64,000 nt of DNA from Billgrantia lactosivorans (GCF_003254665.1 NZ_QHGY01000003.1:286-64285); one strand, 5' to 3'; positions 41,944 to 50,888 are shown, counted from the stretch's first letter. The notes: generated by a model from the letters alone, not told the origin. A program made the numbers and translations.

Positions 41944-43806
41944 ATGCGGCCATCCTTCGCATTGAACCGCCCCCTGACCTGGGCTGCCATGGCAGCGCTG
42001 CCGGCCTGCATCTGGCTGCCCAGCCCCGGGTTGCGCATGGCCGCTGTCGTCATCGTCGCGGTGGGGCTGGTCGCGACCTGGCGGCAGGTGAAGCACGACC
42101 GCCAGCACGCCGATCTCATGCAGCAGGCGCTGATGCTCTCCGAGGAGGGGGTGCAGATCACCGATGCCGAGAACCGCATCCTGGCCGTCAACCCGGCCTT
42201 CACCCGCATCACCGGCTTCACCGAGGAGGAGGTTCGAGGCCTCAACGCCGCCAACCTGGCCGCGGCGCGTCACGACCCGGCGTTCTTCAAGCGCTTCTGG
42301 CAGACCCTCCACAGCAAGGGGCGTTGGGAGGGCGAGATCTGGAACCGGCGCAAGCAGGGCGACGAGTTCCCCGAGTGGCTGCGCGTCAAGGCGGTCCTGG
42401 ACTCGCGCGGGCAGATCACCCACTACGTCGGTACCTTTACCGACATCTCGGTGCACAAGGCGCGCGAACAGGACCTGCGGCGTATCGGCTTCGAGGACCC
42501 GCTCACCGGCTTGCCCAACCGCCGCCGCCTGCACGACCTGATGACATCGCGGCTGCGCCACCTGCGCGCCGGCGAGAGCCTCGACATGGCGATCGTCGAC
42601 ATCGATGGCTTCAAGTCGGTCAACGACAGCCTGGGCGTCGAGCAGGGCGATCGCTTGCTGGCGCGCTTCGGCCAGCGCCTGGCCCGCCACGTGGCGGGCG
42701 GCGTGGTGGGGCGGCTGGGGGGCGACGAGTTCCTGGTCATCCGCACCACCACCTTCGACGATCACGACAACTGGGTCGCCGGCCTGCGTCAGCACCTGGG
42801 CGAGCCCTTCGAACTGGGCAACAAGACCCTGCGCCTGGGGCTCTCGATCGGCAGCTGCCGGGCCCCCGAGGACGGCAACGAGTCCGGCGTGCTGTTCCAG
42901 CGCCTGGAGTCGGCGCTGTACGCGGCCAAGCGTCACGGGCGCAACGTCAGCCAGCGCTTCCGCCCGGCGCTGGATGTGCAGAATGCGCCCCACATGGCAC
43001 TGGTCTACAGCCTGCGCGACGCCCTGGCCAACGGCGACCAGCTCGAACTGCACTACCAGACCCAGCACCGCATCATGGACGGTGCCGTGGTGGGCATGGA
43101 GGCGCTGCTGCGCTGGCGCCACCCGGAGCACGGCATGGTGTCGCCGGTCGACTTCATTCCACTGGCCGAGCGCCACGGGCTGATGGGTCCGCTCGGCAAC
43201 TGGGTCATCGACGAGGCGCTGGCGCAGATGTCACGCTGGCACGACTTGGGCCTGCCCCGTCTGCCCGTGTGGATCAACATCTCGGCGATCCAGATGTTCC
43301 AGGGCGAGCTCGAGACGGCGCTCTCGGCGGGGCTGGCGAGACACGGCATCGAGCCTTCGCAGCTGGGCCTGGAACTGACCGAGTCGGTGCTGCTCGACGA
43401 GCGCGCCGGCGACATCGTGCCGCGGCTGCAGGCACTGCGCGCCAAGGGTCATCGCATCGCCATCGACGACTTCGGCATGGGCTATTCGTCGCTCAGCTAC
43501 CTGAAGAACCTGCCGCTGGACAAGCTCAAGCTCGACCGCGCCTTCATCCGCTCGCTGCCCGACGATCCCGCCGATGCCGCCATCGTCAGCGCCGTGCTGG
43601 CCATGGCGAGGGGGCTGGGGCTGGATGTGGTCGCCGAGGGCGTGGAGACCCACGGCCAGCTCGACTTCCTGCAGCAGGCGGGGTGTCGGCTGGTGCAGGG
43701 CTATCTCTACGCGCGGCCGGGCCCGGCCGCGGTGATCGAAGCACAGTGGCAGGCGCTGACCTCGGACGCGTCGGGGCTGGCGCTGCGCGCCGAGCCGACG
43801 ACCTAG
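41944..43806 (+). CDS. PAS-GGDEF-EAL c-di-GMP enzyme, membrane-anchored
   Basis: Bifunctional-looking c-di-GMP protein; 620 residues from ATG 41944. A frame open from 41755 has no support before this. One or two membrane segments lie at about 9-45. A PAS domain (ITDAENRILAVNPAFTRITGF) covers about 60-180. GGDEF is intact at 259-263, but no RxxD inhibitory site stands five residues ahead. EAL is intact at 386-388 (EALLRW), with DDFGMGYSSL and VAEGVET. Both activities are possible, and a phosphodiesterase role is likely. It diverges from fabA. Confidence 0.9.
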   Translation: MRPSFALNRPLTWAAMAALPACIWLPSPGLRMAAVVIVAVGLVATWRQVKHDRQHADLMQQALMLSEEGVQITDAENRILAVNPAFTRITGFTEEEVRGLNAANLAAARHDPAFFKRFWQTLHSKGRWEGEIWNRRKQGDEFPEWLRVKAVLDSRGQITHYVGTFTDISVHKAREQDLRRIGFEDPLTGLPNRRRLHDLMTSRLRHLRAGESLDMAIVDIDGFKSVNDSLGVEQGDRLLARFGQRLARHVAGGVVGRLGGDEFLVIRTTTFDDHDNWVAGLRQHLGEPFELGNKTLRLGLSIGSCRAPEDGNESGVLFQRLESALYAAKRHGRNVSQRFRPALDVQNAPHMALVYSLRDALANGDQLELHYQTQHRIMDGAVVGMEALLRWRHPEHGMVSPVDFIPLAERHGLMGPLGNWVIDEALAQMSRWHDLGLPRLPVWINISAIQMFQGELETALSAGLARHGIEPSQLGLELTESVLLDERAGDIVPRLQALRAKGHRIAIDDFGMGYSSLSYLKNLPLDKLKLDRAFIRSLPDDPADAAIVSAVLAMARGLGLDVVAEGVETHGQLDFLQQAGCRLVQGYLYARPGPAAVIEAQWQALTSDASGLALRAEPTT

Positions 43807-43897
43807 CCGACCGTGCCGGCGCAGAGGCTGCCGCGCCGGTGGCGTCGTCCCCACGGGCGAAAGCCGGTCGCGGCCGACCGCGTCGCCGGTCAACTCC

Positions 43898-43914
43898 TGT
43901 ACACTTTTTGTCTA
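43898..43914 (+). promoter_or_regulatory. Possible LitR/CarH-type half-site pair downstream of phrB
   Basis: TGTACA (43898-43903), 5 bases, TGTCTA (43909-43914): two half-sites with an 11-base repeat interval. It lies between two converging genes, so it does not front an obvious gene. It resembles the 46940-46956 pair near the same regulator. Confidence 0.35.
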
Positions 43915-43970
43915 GCTTATCGACGGCGATGCAGAACGCCTCCCCGGCGGTCGTCCCCGGGCATGCGAGG

Positions 43971-45413
43971 TCACCTCGGGGCAGGGCGCGCGCTAGGGGC
44001 GGAGGGCGGTAGTGCCTTGAAGGCATCCAGCGCCCGGAGGCGTGCTGTCTTGTGCTCGACGATGGGCGCTGGGTAGCCGCTCGCCGCCCGCTGGGTGTCA
44101 CTGGGCGCATGGCGGTCGCGGGGCGGCAGGGCGGCTAGCTCGGGCACGTACTCGGCGATGAAGCGGCCCTCCGCATCGAAACGCCGGGACTGGGTGGTCG
44201 GGTTGAAGATGCGGAAATAGGGGGCAGCGTCGGTGCCGGTGGAGGCGGCCCACTGCCAGCCGCCGTTGTTGGCGCAGAACTCCCCGTCCACCAGCCGGCG
44301 CAGGAAGTAGGCCTCGCCACGGCGCCAGTCGATCAGCAGGTGCTTGCTGAGGAACATCGCGGCGATCATGCGCAGGCGATTGTGCATCCAGCCGGTGCGC
44401 GCCAGCTGGCGCATGGCGGCATCGACGATGGGGTAGCCGGTGCGCCCCTCGCACCAGGCGCGAAAGCCGGCCTCGTCGTCGCGCCAGGCCAGCGCCTCGG
44501 TGTGCTGCTGGAAGGCGCGATGGCGGCACACCCGCGGGAAGCCGGCCGCCACGTGGTGGTAGAACTCGCGCCACACCAGCTCGTTGACCCAGCTGGCGAT
44601 GCCGGCGTCACCCTCGGCCAGGCTGCCGCCGTTCTCGTTGAGCGCGGCCTGCAGGCACTGGCGATGCGAGATCATGCCCAGTGCCAGGTAGGGCGAGAGC
44701 TCGCTGGTGCCGGCGAGCGCGGGGAAGTCGCGCTGGCCGGCATAGTGGCGTGCGCGAAAGCGCAGGAAGCGCTCCAGGCGATCGGCTGCGGCCGCTTCGC
44801 CGGCCGGCCAGCGGTGCGCAGCGACCGGGGTGTCCGCGAGGCGGGGCGGCGAAGGCAGGCGATCGGCGGCGATGCCCGGCGAGGGTTGCGGCGGCGGCGC
44901 GTCGCGCAGTGTCAGCTGGGCAGCCGTCAGGCGACGATGCCAGGCGCGGGCGAAGGGGGAGAAGACGCCATAAAAGTCGCCCTTGCCGGTGAGCAGTTCG
45001 CCCGGGGCGAAGGCCACGCTGTCATGGTGGCCGGTCGCGGCGAGGCCGGCCTGCTGGAAGGCCGCAATCACGGCCCGGTCGCGACGCTGCTCGTCGAGCG
45101 GGTACTCGCGGTTGAAGTGCAGCGCGCAGGCACCGAGCTGGCGGGCGATCCCGAGCAGGGTGGCCGGCGCCTGGTCGAAATCGTCGATGTCGCGGTGCAG
45201 CAGGGGAATGCCCAGCCCGGCCAGGGATTCGCCCAGTGCCGCCACGCCGCGGTGCCAGAAGTCGAGCTTGCTGGCGCCGTGACCGTGGCGCTGCCACTGG
45301 GGAAGGCTGCGCAGGAACACCGCCACCACCGCTCCTTGGCGGGCGGCGGCGGCCAGGGCGGTATTGTCGTGAACGCGCAGGTCGCTGCGGAACCACATCA
45401 GGATGCGGGTCAT
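43971..45413 (-). CDS. phrB: Deoxyribodipyrimidine photolyase (class I CPD photolyase)
   Basis: Uses blue light, FAD and an antenna pigment to split cyclobutane dimers; 480 residues. The N-terminal alpha/beta antenna domain starts MTRILMWFRSDLRVHDNTAL. The FAD-binding domain shows TGYPIVDAAMRQL, GWMHNRLRMI and NNGGWQWAASTGTDAAPYFRIFNP (minus strand, about 44190-44270). It lies 22 bases after the MerR-type regulator and is probably in one operon with it. Confidence 0.97.
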   Translation of the reverse strand: MTRILMWFRSDLRVHDNTALAAAARQGAVVAVFLRSLPQWQRHGHGASKLDFWHRGVAALGESLAGLGIPLLHRDIDDFDQAPATLLGIARQLGACALHFNREYPLDEQRRDRAVIAAFQQAGLAATGHHDSVAFAPGELLTGKGDFYGVFSPFARAWHRRLTAAQLTLRDAPPPQPSPGIAADRLPSPPRLADTPVAAHRWPAGEAAAADRLERFLRFRARHYAGQRDFPALAGTSELSPYLALGMISHRQCLQAALNENGGSLAEGDAGIASWVNELVWREFYHHVAAGFPRVCRHRAFQQHTEALAWRDDEAGFRAWCEGRTGYPIVDAAMRQLARTGWMHNRLRMIAAMFLSKHLLIDWRRGEAYFLRRLVDGEFCANNGGWQWAASTGTDAAPYFRIFNPTTQSRRFDAEGRFIAEYVPELAALPPRDRHAPSDTQRAASGYPAPIVEHKTARLRALDAFKALPPSAPSARPAPR

Positions 45414-45435
45414 GGTCGGCGGCCTCGCGATGGGC

Positions 45436-46350
45436 TCAGGGCTCGTGGATCAAGGGGCGCATGCGGGCCATGGCCAGGGGCAGGTCGTCGCCGAGCAGCT
45501 CCACCAGGCTGTCGGCCAGGTCGCCGCTGCGGATACGCGCGACCGGCCCGCACAGGCCCAGCGGGGCGTCGAGCTGCTCGGCCAGGCGGGGCAGCTGGCG
45601 ACGGATCAGGTCGGCCCGTTCGGCGCGGCCGCTGACCAGCACCAGCGCGGCGGCCCGCAGGCGTTCCACCGCCAGCGGCAGCTCGGCGAAGGGCAGGGCG
45701 CTGTCCAGCAGCTGGACCTGATAACCGGCGTCGCTCGCGGCGAGGGCCGCGAGCAGCAGCCACAGCGTGCCGGGGTCGTCGGGCAGCGGGGCGAGCAGCA
45801 GGACGGGCCCCTTGGCCAGGCGATTGGCATGATAGAGCCGGATGCCGATACGGGTGCGCAGGAACGCCTCCAGGCAGCGGCGCTGCAAGGCGGCGCCGAG
45901 CTGGTCGCTCCAGTGCTCCTCGAGCTCGCGCAACACCGGCTGCCACAGCTCCACCAGGCAGGTGGCCACGGGATAGAGCGCCAACGCCTGGGTGAAGAGC
46001 GTCTCCATCCGGCCCTGGTCGAGGGCCTCGATGGCTGTCATCAGCTGACGTCGCTGGCTGGGCCAGTCGCCGGACGCCGGCTCGGCGGCGGGGGCGGACT
46101 GCGGTTGATCGATGAGCTCCTTGACCTGGCTGACCGGCACGCCGCGGCTCAGCCACTGCAGGATGCGCTCGACCCGCTCGATGTCCTCGCGGGCGTAGAG
46201 GCGGTGCCCCTTGGGCGTGCGCTTGGGGCGGATCAGCCCGTAGCGCCGCTCCCAGGCTCGCAGCGTGACCGAATTGACGCCGGTAATGCGTGACACCTCG
46301 CGGATGGGGTAGAGCGGTGTGTCGGCCGGGTGTGCCCCCTTGTCGGTCAT
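45436..46350 (-). CDS. MerR-family regulator, LitR/CarH-like but lacking the B12 motifs
   Basis: Transcription factor; 304 residues from ATG 46350 (MTDKGAHPADTPLYP). The MerR helix-turn-helix, about 14-80, reads YPIREVSRITGVNSVTLRAWERRYG. The C-terminal half follows the CarH helical-bundle plus B12-fold layout. The residues that bind adenosylcobalamin are not kept: the DxHxxG region reads PDDPGTLW, and the E-H pair after the capping Trp is Q-R. This fits the B12-independent class II LitR group (PplR of Pseudomonas putida). The operon with phrB supports light or stress control. Confidence 0.8.
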   Translation of the reverse strand: MTDKGAHPADTPLYPIREVSRITGVNSVTLRAWERRYGLIRPKRTPKGHRLYAREDIERVERILQWLSRGVPVSQVKELIDQPQSAPAAEPASGDWPSQRRQLMTAIEALDQGRMETLFTQALALYPVATCLVELWQPVLRELEEHWSDQLGAALQRRCLEAFLRTRIGIRLYHANRLAKGPVLLLAPLPDDPGTLWLLLAALAASDAGYQVQLLDSALPFAELPLAVERLRAAALVLVSGRAERADLIRRQLPRLAEQLDAPLGLCGPVARIRSGDLADSLVELLGDDLPLAMARMRPLIHEP

Positions 46351-46427
46351 GCTCGCCTGCCTCTTGTGTTGTCTTGGCCTCATGGCAACCGTGCTGCGGC
46401 GATTGCCGCGGTCCGCCGTCAGGGAAT

Positions 46428-46433
46428 ATTGTA
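46428..46433 (-). promoter_or_regulatory. -10 element for merR-phrB
   Basis: TACAAT on the minus strand (46433-46428), overlapped by the left TGTACA half-site. The -35 region falls in the TGTACA-N12-TGTACA operator and is a poor match, as expected for a regulated promoter. Confidence 0.45.
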
Positions 46434-46453
46434 CACTAATCGGGCGATGTACA
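46430..46453. promoter_or_regulatory. LitR-type operator TGTACA-N12-TGTACA
   Basis: Two perfect TGTACA half-sites (46430-46435 and 46448-46453) separated by exactly 12 bases, 80 bases upstream of the merR start. This matches the class II LitR consensus T(G/A)TACA-N12-TGTA(C/T)A as I recall it from P. putida work. It probably mediates autoregulation and phrB control. Confidence 0.7.
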
Positions 46454-46470
46454 ACTGATGCCGACCGCGG

Positions 46471-46851
46471 TCAAGTCGGCAACGCTTCCCCCGCCTGCTC
46501 GGCGATCACGGCGGCCAGGGCATCGACGAAGGCCGGATGCTCGCCCACGGGGGGCAGCAGTGTCAGCTCGATGCCGGGATGGGACGCCCTCAGCGCCTCG
46601 ACCTGGGCCGGAACGTCCTTGCGCAGATGGCGCCCGGCGGCGAAGAACAGCGGGAGGATTTCGGCGTGGCGGATGCCGGCCGAGGCGAGCTCGGCAACGC
46701 TGCTTTCCAGCGAGGGTTCGCTAAGCTCCATGTAGGCCAGCTTGAGCGGTGCCTGCATGCGGGCGGCCAGGGACTCGTGGAAGCGCTCGAAGGGGGCTCG
46801 CCAGGCGGGATCGCTGGAGCCATGGGCGAGCAGGATCAGAGTGTAGGACAT
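46471..46851 (-). CDS. Small CbiX/SirB-type chelatase-like protein
   Basis: 126 residues, the size of the short CbiX (CbiX-S) class of sirohydrochlorin cobalto/ferrochelatases. The first catalytic His is in LLAHGSSDP (about 10), and a second is in PLFFAAGRHLRKDVP (about 78). It would insert metal into a tetrapyrrole in the cytoplasm, probably as a dimer. No other cobalamin or siroheme gene is nearby. It sits between the merR operator and a divergent epimerase gene. Confidence 0.8.
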   Translation of the reverse strand: MSYTLILLAHGSSDPAWRAPFERFHESLAARMQAPLKLAYMELSEPSLESSVAELASAGIRHAEILPLFFAAGRHLRKDVPAQVEALRASHPGIELTLLPPVGEHPAFVDALAAVIAEQAGEALPT

Positions 46852-46939
46852 GGCGGTCTCCGGAAACGCGAGGTGGGGCAGCGCGAGGGAAGTCGAGCTG
46901 CGCCGTGGAACTGCCTGGTTGTGGCCAGCATAGCAGAGA

Positions 46940-46956
46940 TGTACAACGGTTGTATA
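46940..46956. promoter_or_regulatory. LitR/CarH-type half-site pair between cbiX-like and epimerase genes
   Basis: TGTACA (46940-46945), ACGGT, TGTATA (46951-46956): two direct half-sites at an 11-base interval, one helix turn, as in CarH operators. They lie between divergent genes. TATAAC (46953-46958) could be the -10 of the epimerase gene; its -35 region is poor. Confidence 0.55.
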
Positions 46957-47009
46957 ACGAAAGGCGGGGCGGCCGAGCGGCGCCTGCGGCCGGAGCGGGA
47001 GGGAGTCGG

Positions 47010-47912
47010 ATGCGAGTCTTGGTTACCGGAGGCAGTGGTTTCGTCGGCCAGCGGCTGTGCCTGCGCCTGAAGGAGGCGGGGCACCGCCTGCAGGTGGTGT
47101 CGCGCGATCCCTCGAGCGCCAGGCGCAAGCTGCCCGAAGGCGCCGACGTGCGGCGATCGGTGCTCGATTTCGTGGATTCGCCGCCGCAGGCGATCGTCAA
47201 TCTGGCCGGGGAGCCGATAGCCGCCAAGCGCTGGAGCGACGAGCAGAAGACGCGGCTGATCGACTCCCGGGTCAACGTCACCCGTGACCTGGTGATCCTC
47301 TGCGAACAGCTCGAGCAGGCCAACGGCAAGGCGCCGAGCGTGATGGTCTCGGGCTCGGCCATGGGCTACTACGGCGACCAGGGGAGCCGTGAGGTCAGCG
47401 AGGAGACGCCGCCCCACGACGAGTTCGCGCATCGCATGAACAAGCGCTGGGAAGACACCGCGCTCGAGGCGACCGACTTCGGCACGCGAGTGGCGCTGCT
47501 GCGCACCGGCCTGGTGCTGGATCAGGGTGGAGGCGCCCTGCAGCGAATGCTGCCGCCGTTCAAGCTGGGGTTGGGCGGACGCTTCGGCGATGGCCGGCAG
47601 TTCATGCCGTGGATCCATCGCGAGGATCTGGTCCGGGCGATCCTGTTCCTGCTAGAGCGCGACGATCTCGCGGGGCCGTTCAACGCCAGCGCGCCGCATC
47701 CCGTGACCAACGCCGAGTTCACCCGCCTCCTGGCCAGGCAACTCGGGCGGCCCGCCATCATGCCGGTGCCGGCGGTGGTGCTGGAGACCGCCTTCGGCGA
47801 GATGGCGCGCCTGCTGCTGACCGGCGTCGACATGCGTCCGGTACGCCTGCTCGAGGCCGGCTTCGAGTTCCGCTTCCCGACGCTCGAACAGGCGTTGGCG
47901 GATATCCTTTGA
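47010..47912 (+). CDS. TIGR01777-family NAD(P)-dependent epimerase (SDR39U1/YfcH-like)
   Basis: Extended short-chain dehydrogenase of unknown substrate; 300 residues from ATG 47010, with GGGAGGGAG just upstream. The Rossmann motif GGSGFVG is at 7-13. NLAGEPIAAKRW and SGSAMGYYGD mark the family; the Tyr of YYG is followed by no classical YxxxK. The C-terminal DUF1731-like part ends RPVRLLEAGFEFRFPTLEQALADIL. The upstream half-sites suggest control by the nearby MerR protein. Confidence 0.88.
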   Translation: MRVLVTGGSGFVGQRLCLRLKEAGHRLQVVSRDPSSARRKLPEGADVRRSVLDFVDSPPQAIVNLAGEPIAAKRWSDEQKTRLIDSRVNVTRDLVILCEQLEQANGKAPSVMVSGSAMGYYGDQGSREVSEETPPHDEFAHRMNKRWEDTALEATDFGTRVALLRTGLVLDQGGGALQRMLPPFKLGLGGRFGDGRQFMPWIHREDLVRAILFLLERDDLAGPFNASAPHPVTNAEFTRLLARQLGRPAIMPVPAVVLETAFGEMARLLLTGVDMRPVRLLEAGFEFRFPTLEQALADIL

Positions 47913-47921
47913 GCTCGTTTG

Positions 47922-47947
47922 AGAAAGGGCTGAGTTCAGCCTTTCTT
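47922..47947. terminator. Terminator between epimerase gene and rapA
   Basis: AGAAAGGGCTGA and TCAGCCTTTCT pair with one bulged G around a two-base loop, followed by TATT on the + strand. It touches the rapA stop codon and probably serves both converging genes. Confidence 0.6.
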
Positions 47948-50888
47948 ATTCGCCGACGGTGACTATCACCCGCACCGCATCCAGCCGCAGCCGGGTGCCG
48001 TCGATGGCGGCGTCGAGCTGGTGACGTTCGCGGCGCAGCGCCTCGAGTTCCTCCTCGCGCACCGCCGGGTTGAGCCGCGCCAGTGCCTCCAGGCGGGCCA
48101 GCTCGGCGTCGAGCTCCTGGCGCATGCGCACCTGGGCGGCCTCGACGATGCTCGGCAGCTCGCGTTCGGCCTCCCGCTCGCCCTGGCCGAGCAGCTCGCG
48201 CAACTGATCGTGACGGCTGCGAATCAGGTCCCGCGCCACGGCCTTCTTGACCTTGCGCAGGTTCTTCGACAGCCCGGTGAAGGAGACCTTGTCGCTGAGC
48301 ACGGCGCCGGATTCGTCGAGCAGCACACGCACCGCGGTAGGCGGCAGGAAGCGGTTGACGTGCAGCCGACGGGGAGCCGGGCAGTAGGTGCGGAACACCA
48401 GCTCCGCCAGCAGCCGACCCGCCGGGATCGCCGGATGCTTGAGCAGGGCGAGCGCGGTGTTGCCCATGGTGCCGTCGAGGATGCGCGCCATCATCTCGCG
48501 CAGCAGCGGATGTTCCCAGGAGAGGCGCTGCACGTCATCGCGGGCCAGGGCGCGGGCGCGTGACAGGGTGGCGGTAAAGCCCTCCTCGCCCTTGGCCAGG
48601 CCGGGCAGGCCGTCGAGCATCTGGGGGCCCGGCTGCAGGTGCAGCAGGCCGCCGCCGAGCTCCTGGCTGTCGACGCCGAAGACATCCAGCGCCTGATCGA
48701 GGTAGCGTGGCAGCGCCGGGTCGTCGTCGAGCTCGCGGATCGCCGCGGCCACCGTCTCGGCCCGGGCCGGGCGACAGGCGTTTAGCTCCAGCAGGCGGTT
48801 GCGCCCGGCGTCGCGCTGGGCCAGGCGACTCTCGAACAGGGCGCGGGTCTCGGCGATGACGTCCTCGAGCGCCTCGTCGTCGAGCAGCGCCTCGGCCAGG
48901 GCATCGCCGAAGGCGTCGAACAGCTCGTTGCCGACCCCGTGGGGCGCATCGAAGGCGTCCATTCCCTCGCGGAACCAGCGCACCAGCCGCTCGCCGGGGC
49001 TGGCGGTGAACAGCGGCACGTGGATCTCGATGGTATGGCGCTGGCCGATGCGATCGAGGCGGCCGATGCGCTGCTCGAGCTGGTCGGGATGCTGCGGCAG
49101 GTCGAACATCACCAGGTGACGGCAGAACTGGAAGTTGCGCCCTTCCGAGCCGATCTCCGAGCACACCAGCACCTGGCTGCCTTCCTCCTCGTCGGCGAAG
49201 GCCGCCGCCGCGCGGTCGCGCTCGACCAGCGTGAGCCCCTCGTGGAACAGCGGGGCGTGAATGCCGCCCAGCACGCGTAGCGCCTCGGCCAGGCCCTGGG
49301 CGGTCTCGCGGGCGTGGGCGATGACCAGCACCTTGTCGCCGGCGAAGCCCTGCTCGCCTTCGTCGGCGAGGCGCTCCAGCAGCCAGGTCACGCGCGGGTC
49401 GATCTGCCACCAGGGCTCGGCGTTGAGCGGGTCGTCGGAGAGCGCCCGGTAGGTGGCGTCGGGGTAGATGAGCGCGTCGGGGTGGTCGAGGCCGGTCTCG
49501 ATCAGCAGCTCGTCGAGATGGTCCTCGTCACGCTCGAGCTTGCGCAGCACACGGCGGTACGCCGAAGGTGGCGCAAGTGGCGCCAGGTGCAGGCGGCGCG
49601 CGGGAAAGCCGCCGACGTGGCGGCGGCTGTTGCGAAACATCACCCGGCCGGTGCCATGGCGGTCGAGGAGCTGGTCGCGCAGTTGCCCTCGGGCGCTGGC
49701 CCGCTGCTCGGGGCTGCTCTCGGCCCCGGCGAGAATGTCCAGCAGGGCCAGGCTGTCGGGCTCCCCGACGATCGCCGCCACGCTGCGGCGAGCCTCGGCG
49801 CCGCCCGCGGGCAGGGCCTCCAGGGCCTCGATGGCCTGGGCCACTTCCACGTAGTGCTGCTCCTCTTCGCGGAAGGCGTCGAGACTGTGGTAGCGGTCCG
49901 GGTCGAGCAGGCGCAGGCGGGCGAAGTGGCTCTCGAGCCCCATCTGCTCGGGGGTGGCGGTCAGCAGCAGCACCCCCGGAGCGACATTCGCCAGCCGCTC
50001 GACGCAGGCGTAGCCGGGGCCGACCTGCTCGGCGTTCCAGTCGAGGTGGTGGGCCTCGTCGACGATCAGCAGGTCCCAGTCGCAGGCCAGCGCCTGCTGC
50101 TGGCGGTGGGGGTTGGCGAACAGCCACTCCTGGCTGGCGAGGATCAGCTGGCCGGAGTCGAAGGGGTTGGCCTCGGCCTGGGCCAGGCTCTGCTGTTCGT
50201 CGAGCAGGGTCACCTCGAGGGCGAAGCGGCGCAGCAGCTCCACCAGCCACTGGTGTGTCAGGCTCGGCGGTACCAGGATCAGGGCCCGTTCGGCGCGCCC
50301 GCTGAGCAGCATGCGGTGCAGGATCAGGCCGGCCTCGATGGTCTTGCCCAGTCCCACCTCGTCGGCGAGCAGCACGCGGGGCGCATGCCGCCGGGCCACC
50401 TCGTCGGCGATGTAGAGCTGGTGCGGGATCAGGTCGATGCGCGGCCCGGCCAGGCCCAGGGCGGGATTCTGCTCGATGCGATGATGATGGTGCAGGGTGC
50501 GGAAGCGCAGATCGAACCAGTCGTTGCGGTCGACCTGGCCGGTCAGCAGGCGGTCGCGGGCCTGGTCGAACTGCATGGCGTCGGCAAGGCGAGCCTCGGG
50601 CAGTTCGCGCAGTTCGCCCTGGTCGTCCTCGCCGATGTAGACGATCAGCCCGTCGACCTCCTTGCTGTCGTCGACGGTGAGGCTCCAGCCGTCGTTTGAC
50701 TGGATGCGGTCGCCGCTGCCGAAGGCGACCCGGGTGAGGGGCGCCTGACGGCTGCTGTAGGTGCGGGTCTCCTGGCTGGCGCCGAACAGCACGGTGACGC
50801 TACGGTGATCGCAACTCAGGATGGTGCCCAGGCCCAGGTCGGCCTCGCCGTCGCTGATCCAGCGCTGGCCGGGTGAAAAGTCGCTCAT
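47946..50888 (-). CDS. rapA: RNA polymerase-associated ATPase RapA (HepA)
   Basis: Swi2/Snf2 ATPase that recycles RNA polymerase; 980 residues from ATG 50888 (MSDFSPGQRWISDGEADLGLGT). The N-terminal Tudor-like domains are followed by Walker A DEVGLGKTIEAG near 177 and the DEAHH box. The helicase C lobe includes SEIGSEGRNFQFCRHLVMFDLP and QRIGRLDRIGQ. It stands alone between two minus-strand genes. Confidence 0.96.
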   Translation of the reverse strand: MSDFSPGQRWISDGEADLGLGTILSCDHRSVTVLFGASQETRTYSSRQAPLTRVAFGSGDRIQSNDGWSLTVDDSKEVDGLIVYIGEDDQGELRELPEARLADAMQFDQARDRLLTGQVDRNDWFDLRFRTLHHHHRIEQNPALGLAGPRIDLIPHQLYIADEVARRHAPRVLLADEVGLGKTIEAGLILHRMLLSGRAERALILVPPSLTHQWLVELLRRFALEVTLLDEQQSLAQAEANPFDSGQLILASQEWLFANPHRQQQALACDWDLLIVDEAHHLDWNAEQVGPGYACVERLANVAPGVLLLTATPEQMGLESHFARLRLLDPDRYHSLDAFREEEQHYVEVAQAIEALEALPAGGAEARRSVAAIVGEPDSLALLDILAGAESSPEQRASARGQLRDQLLDRHGTGRVMFRNSRRHVGGFPARRLHLAPLAPPSAYRRVLRKLERDEDHLDELLIETGLDHPDALIYPDATYRALSDDPLNAEPWWQIDPRVTWLLERLADEGEQGFAGDKVLVIAHARETAQGLAEALRVLGGIHAPLFHEGLTLVERDRAAAAFADEEEGSQVLVCSEIGSEGRNFQFCRHLVMFDLPQHPDQLEQRIGRLDRIGQRHTIEIHVPLFTASPGERLVRWFREGMDAFDAPHGVGNELFDAFGDALAEALLDDEALEDVIAETRALFESRLAQRDAGRNRLLELNACRPARAETVAAAIRELDDDPALPRYLDQALDVFGVDSQELGGGLLHLQPGPQMLDGLPGLAKGEEGFTATLSRARALARDDVQRLSWEHPLLREMMARILDGTMGNTALALLKHPAIPAGRLLAELVFRTYCPAPRRLHVNRFLPPTAVRVLLDESGAVLSDKVSFTGLSKNLRKVKKAVARDLIRSRHDQLRELLGQGEREAERELPSIVEAAQVRMRQELDAELARLEALARLNPAVREEELEALRRERHQLDAAIDGTRLRLDAVRVIVTVGE

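Noticed and set aside
44340..45635. Plus-strand open frame of 431 codons opposite phrB and merR
   Set aside because: It is an antisense shadow of two well-supported genes with no domain of its own.
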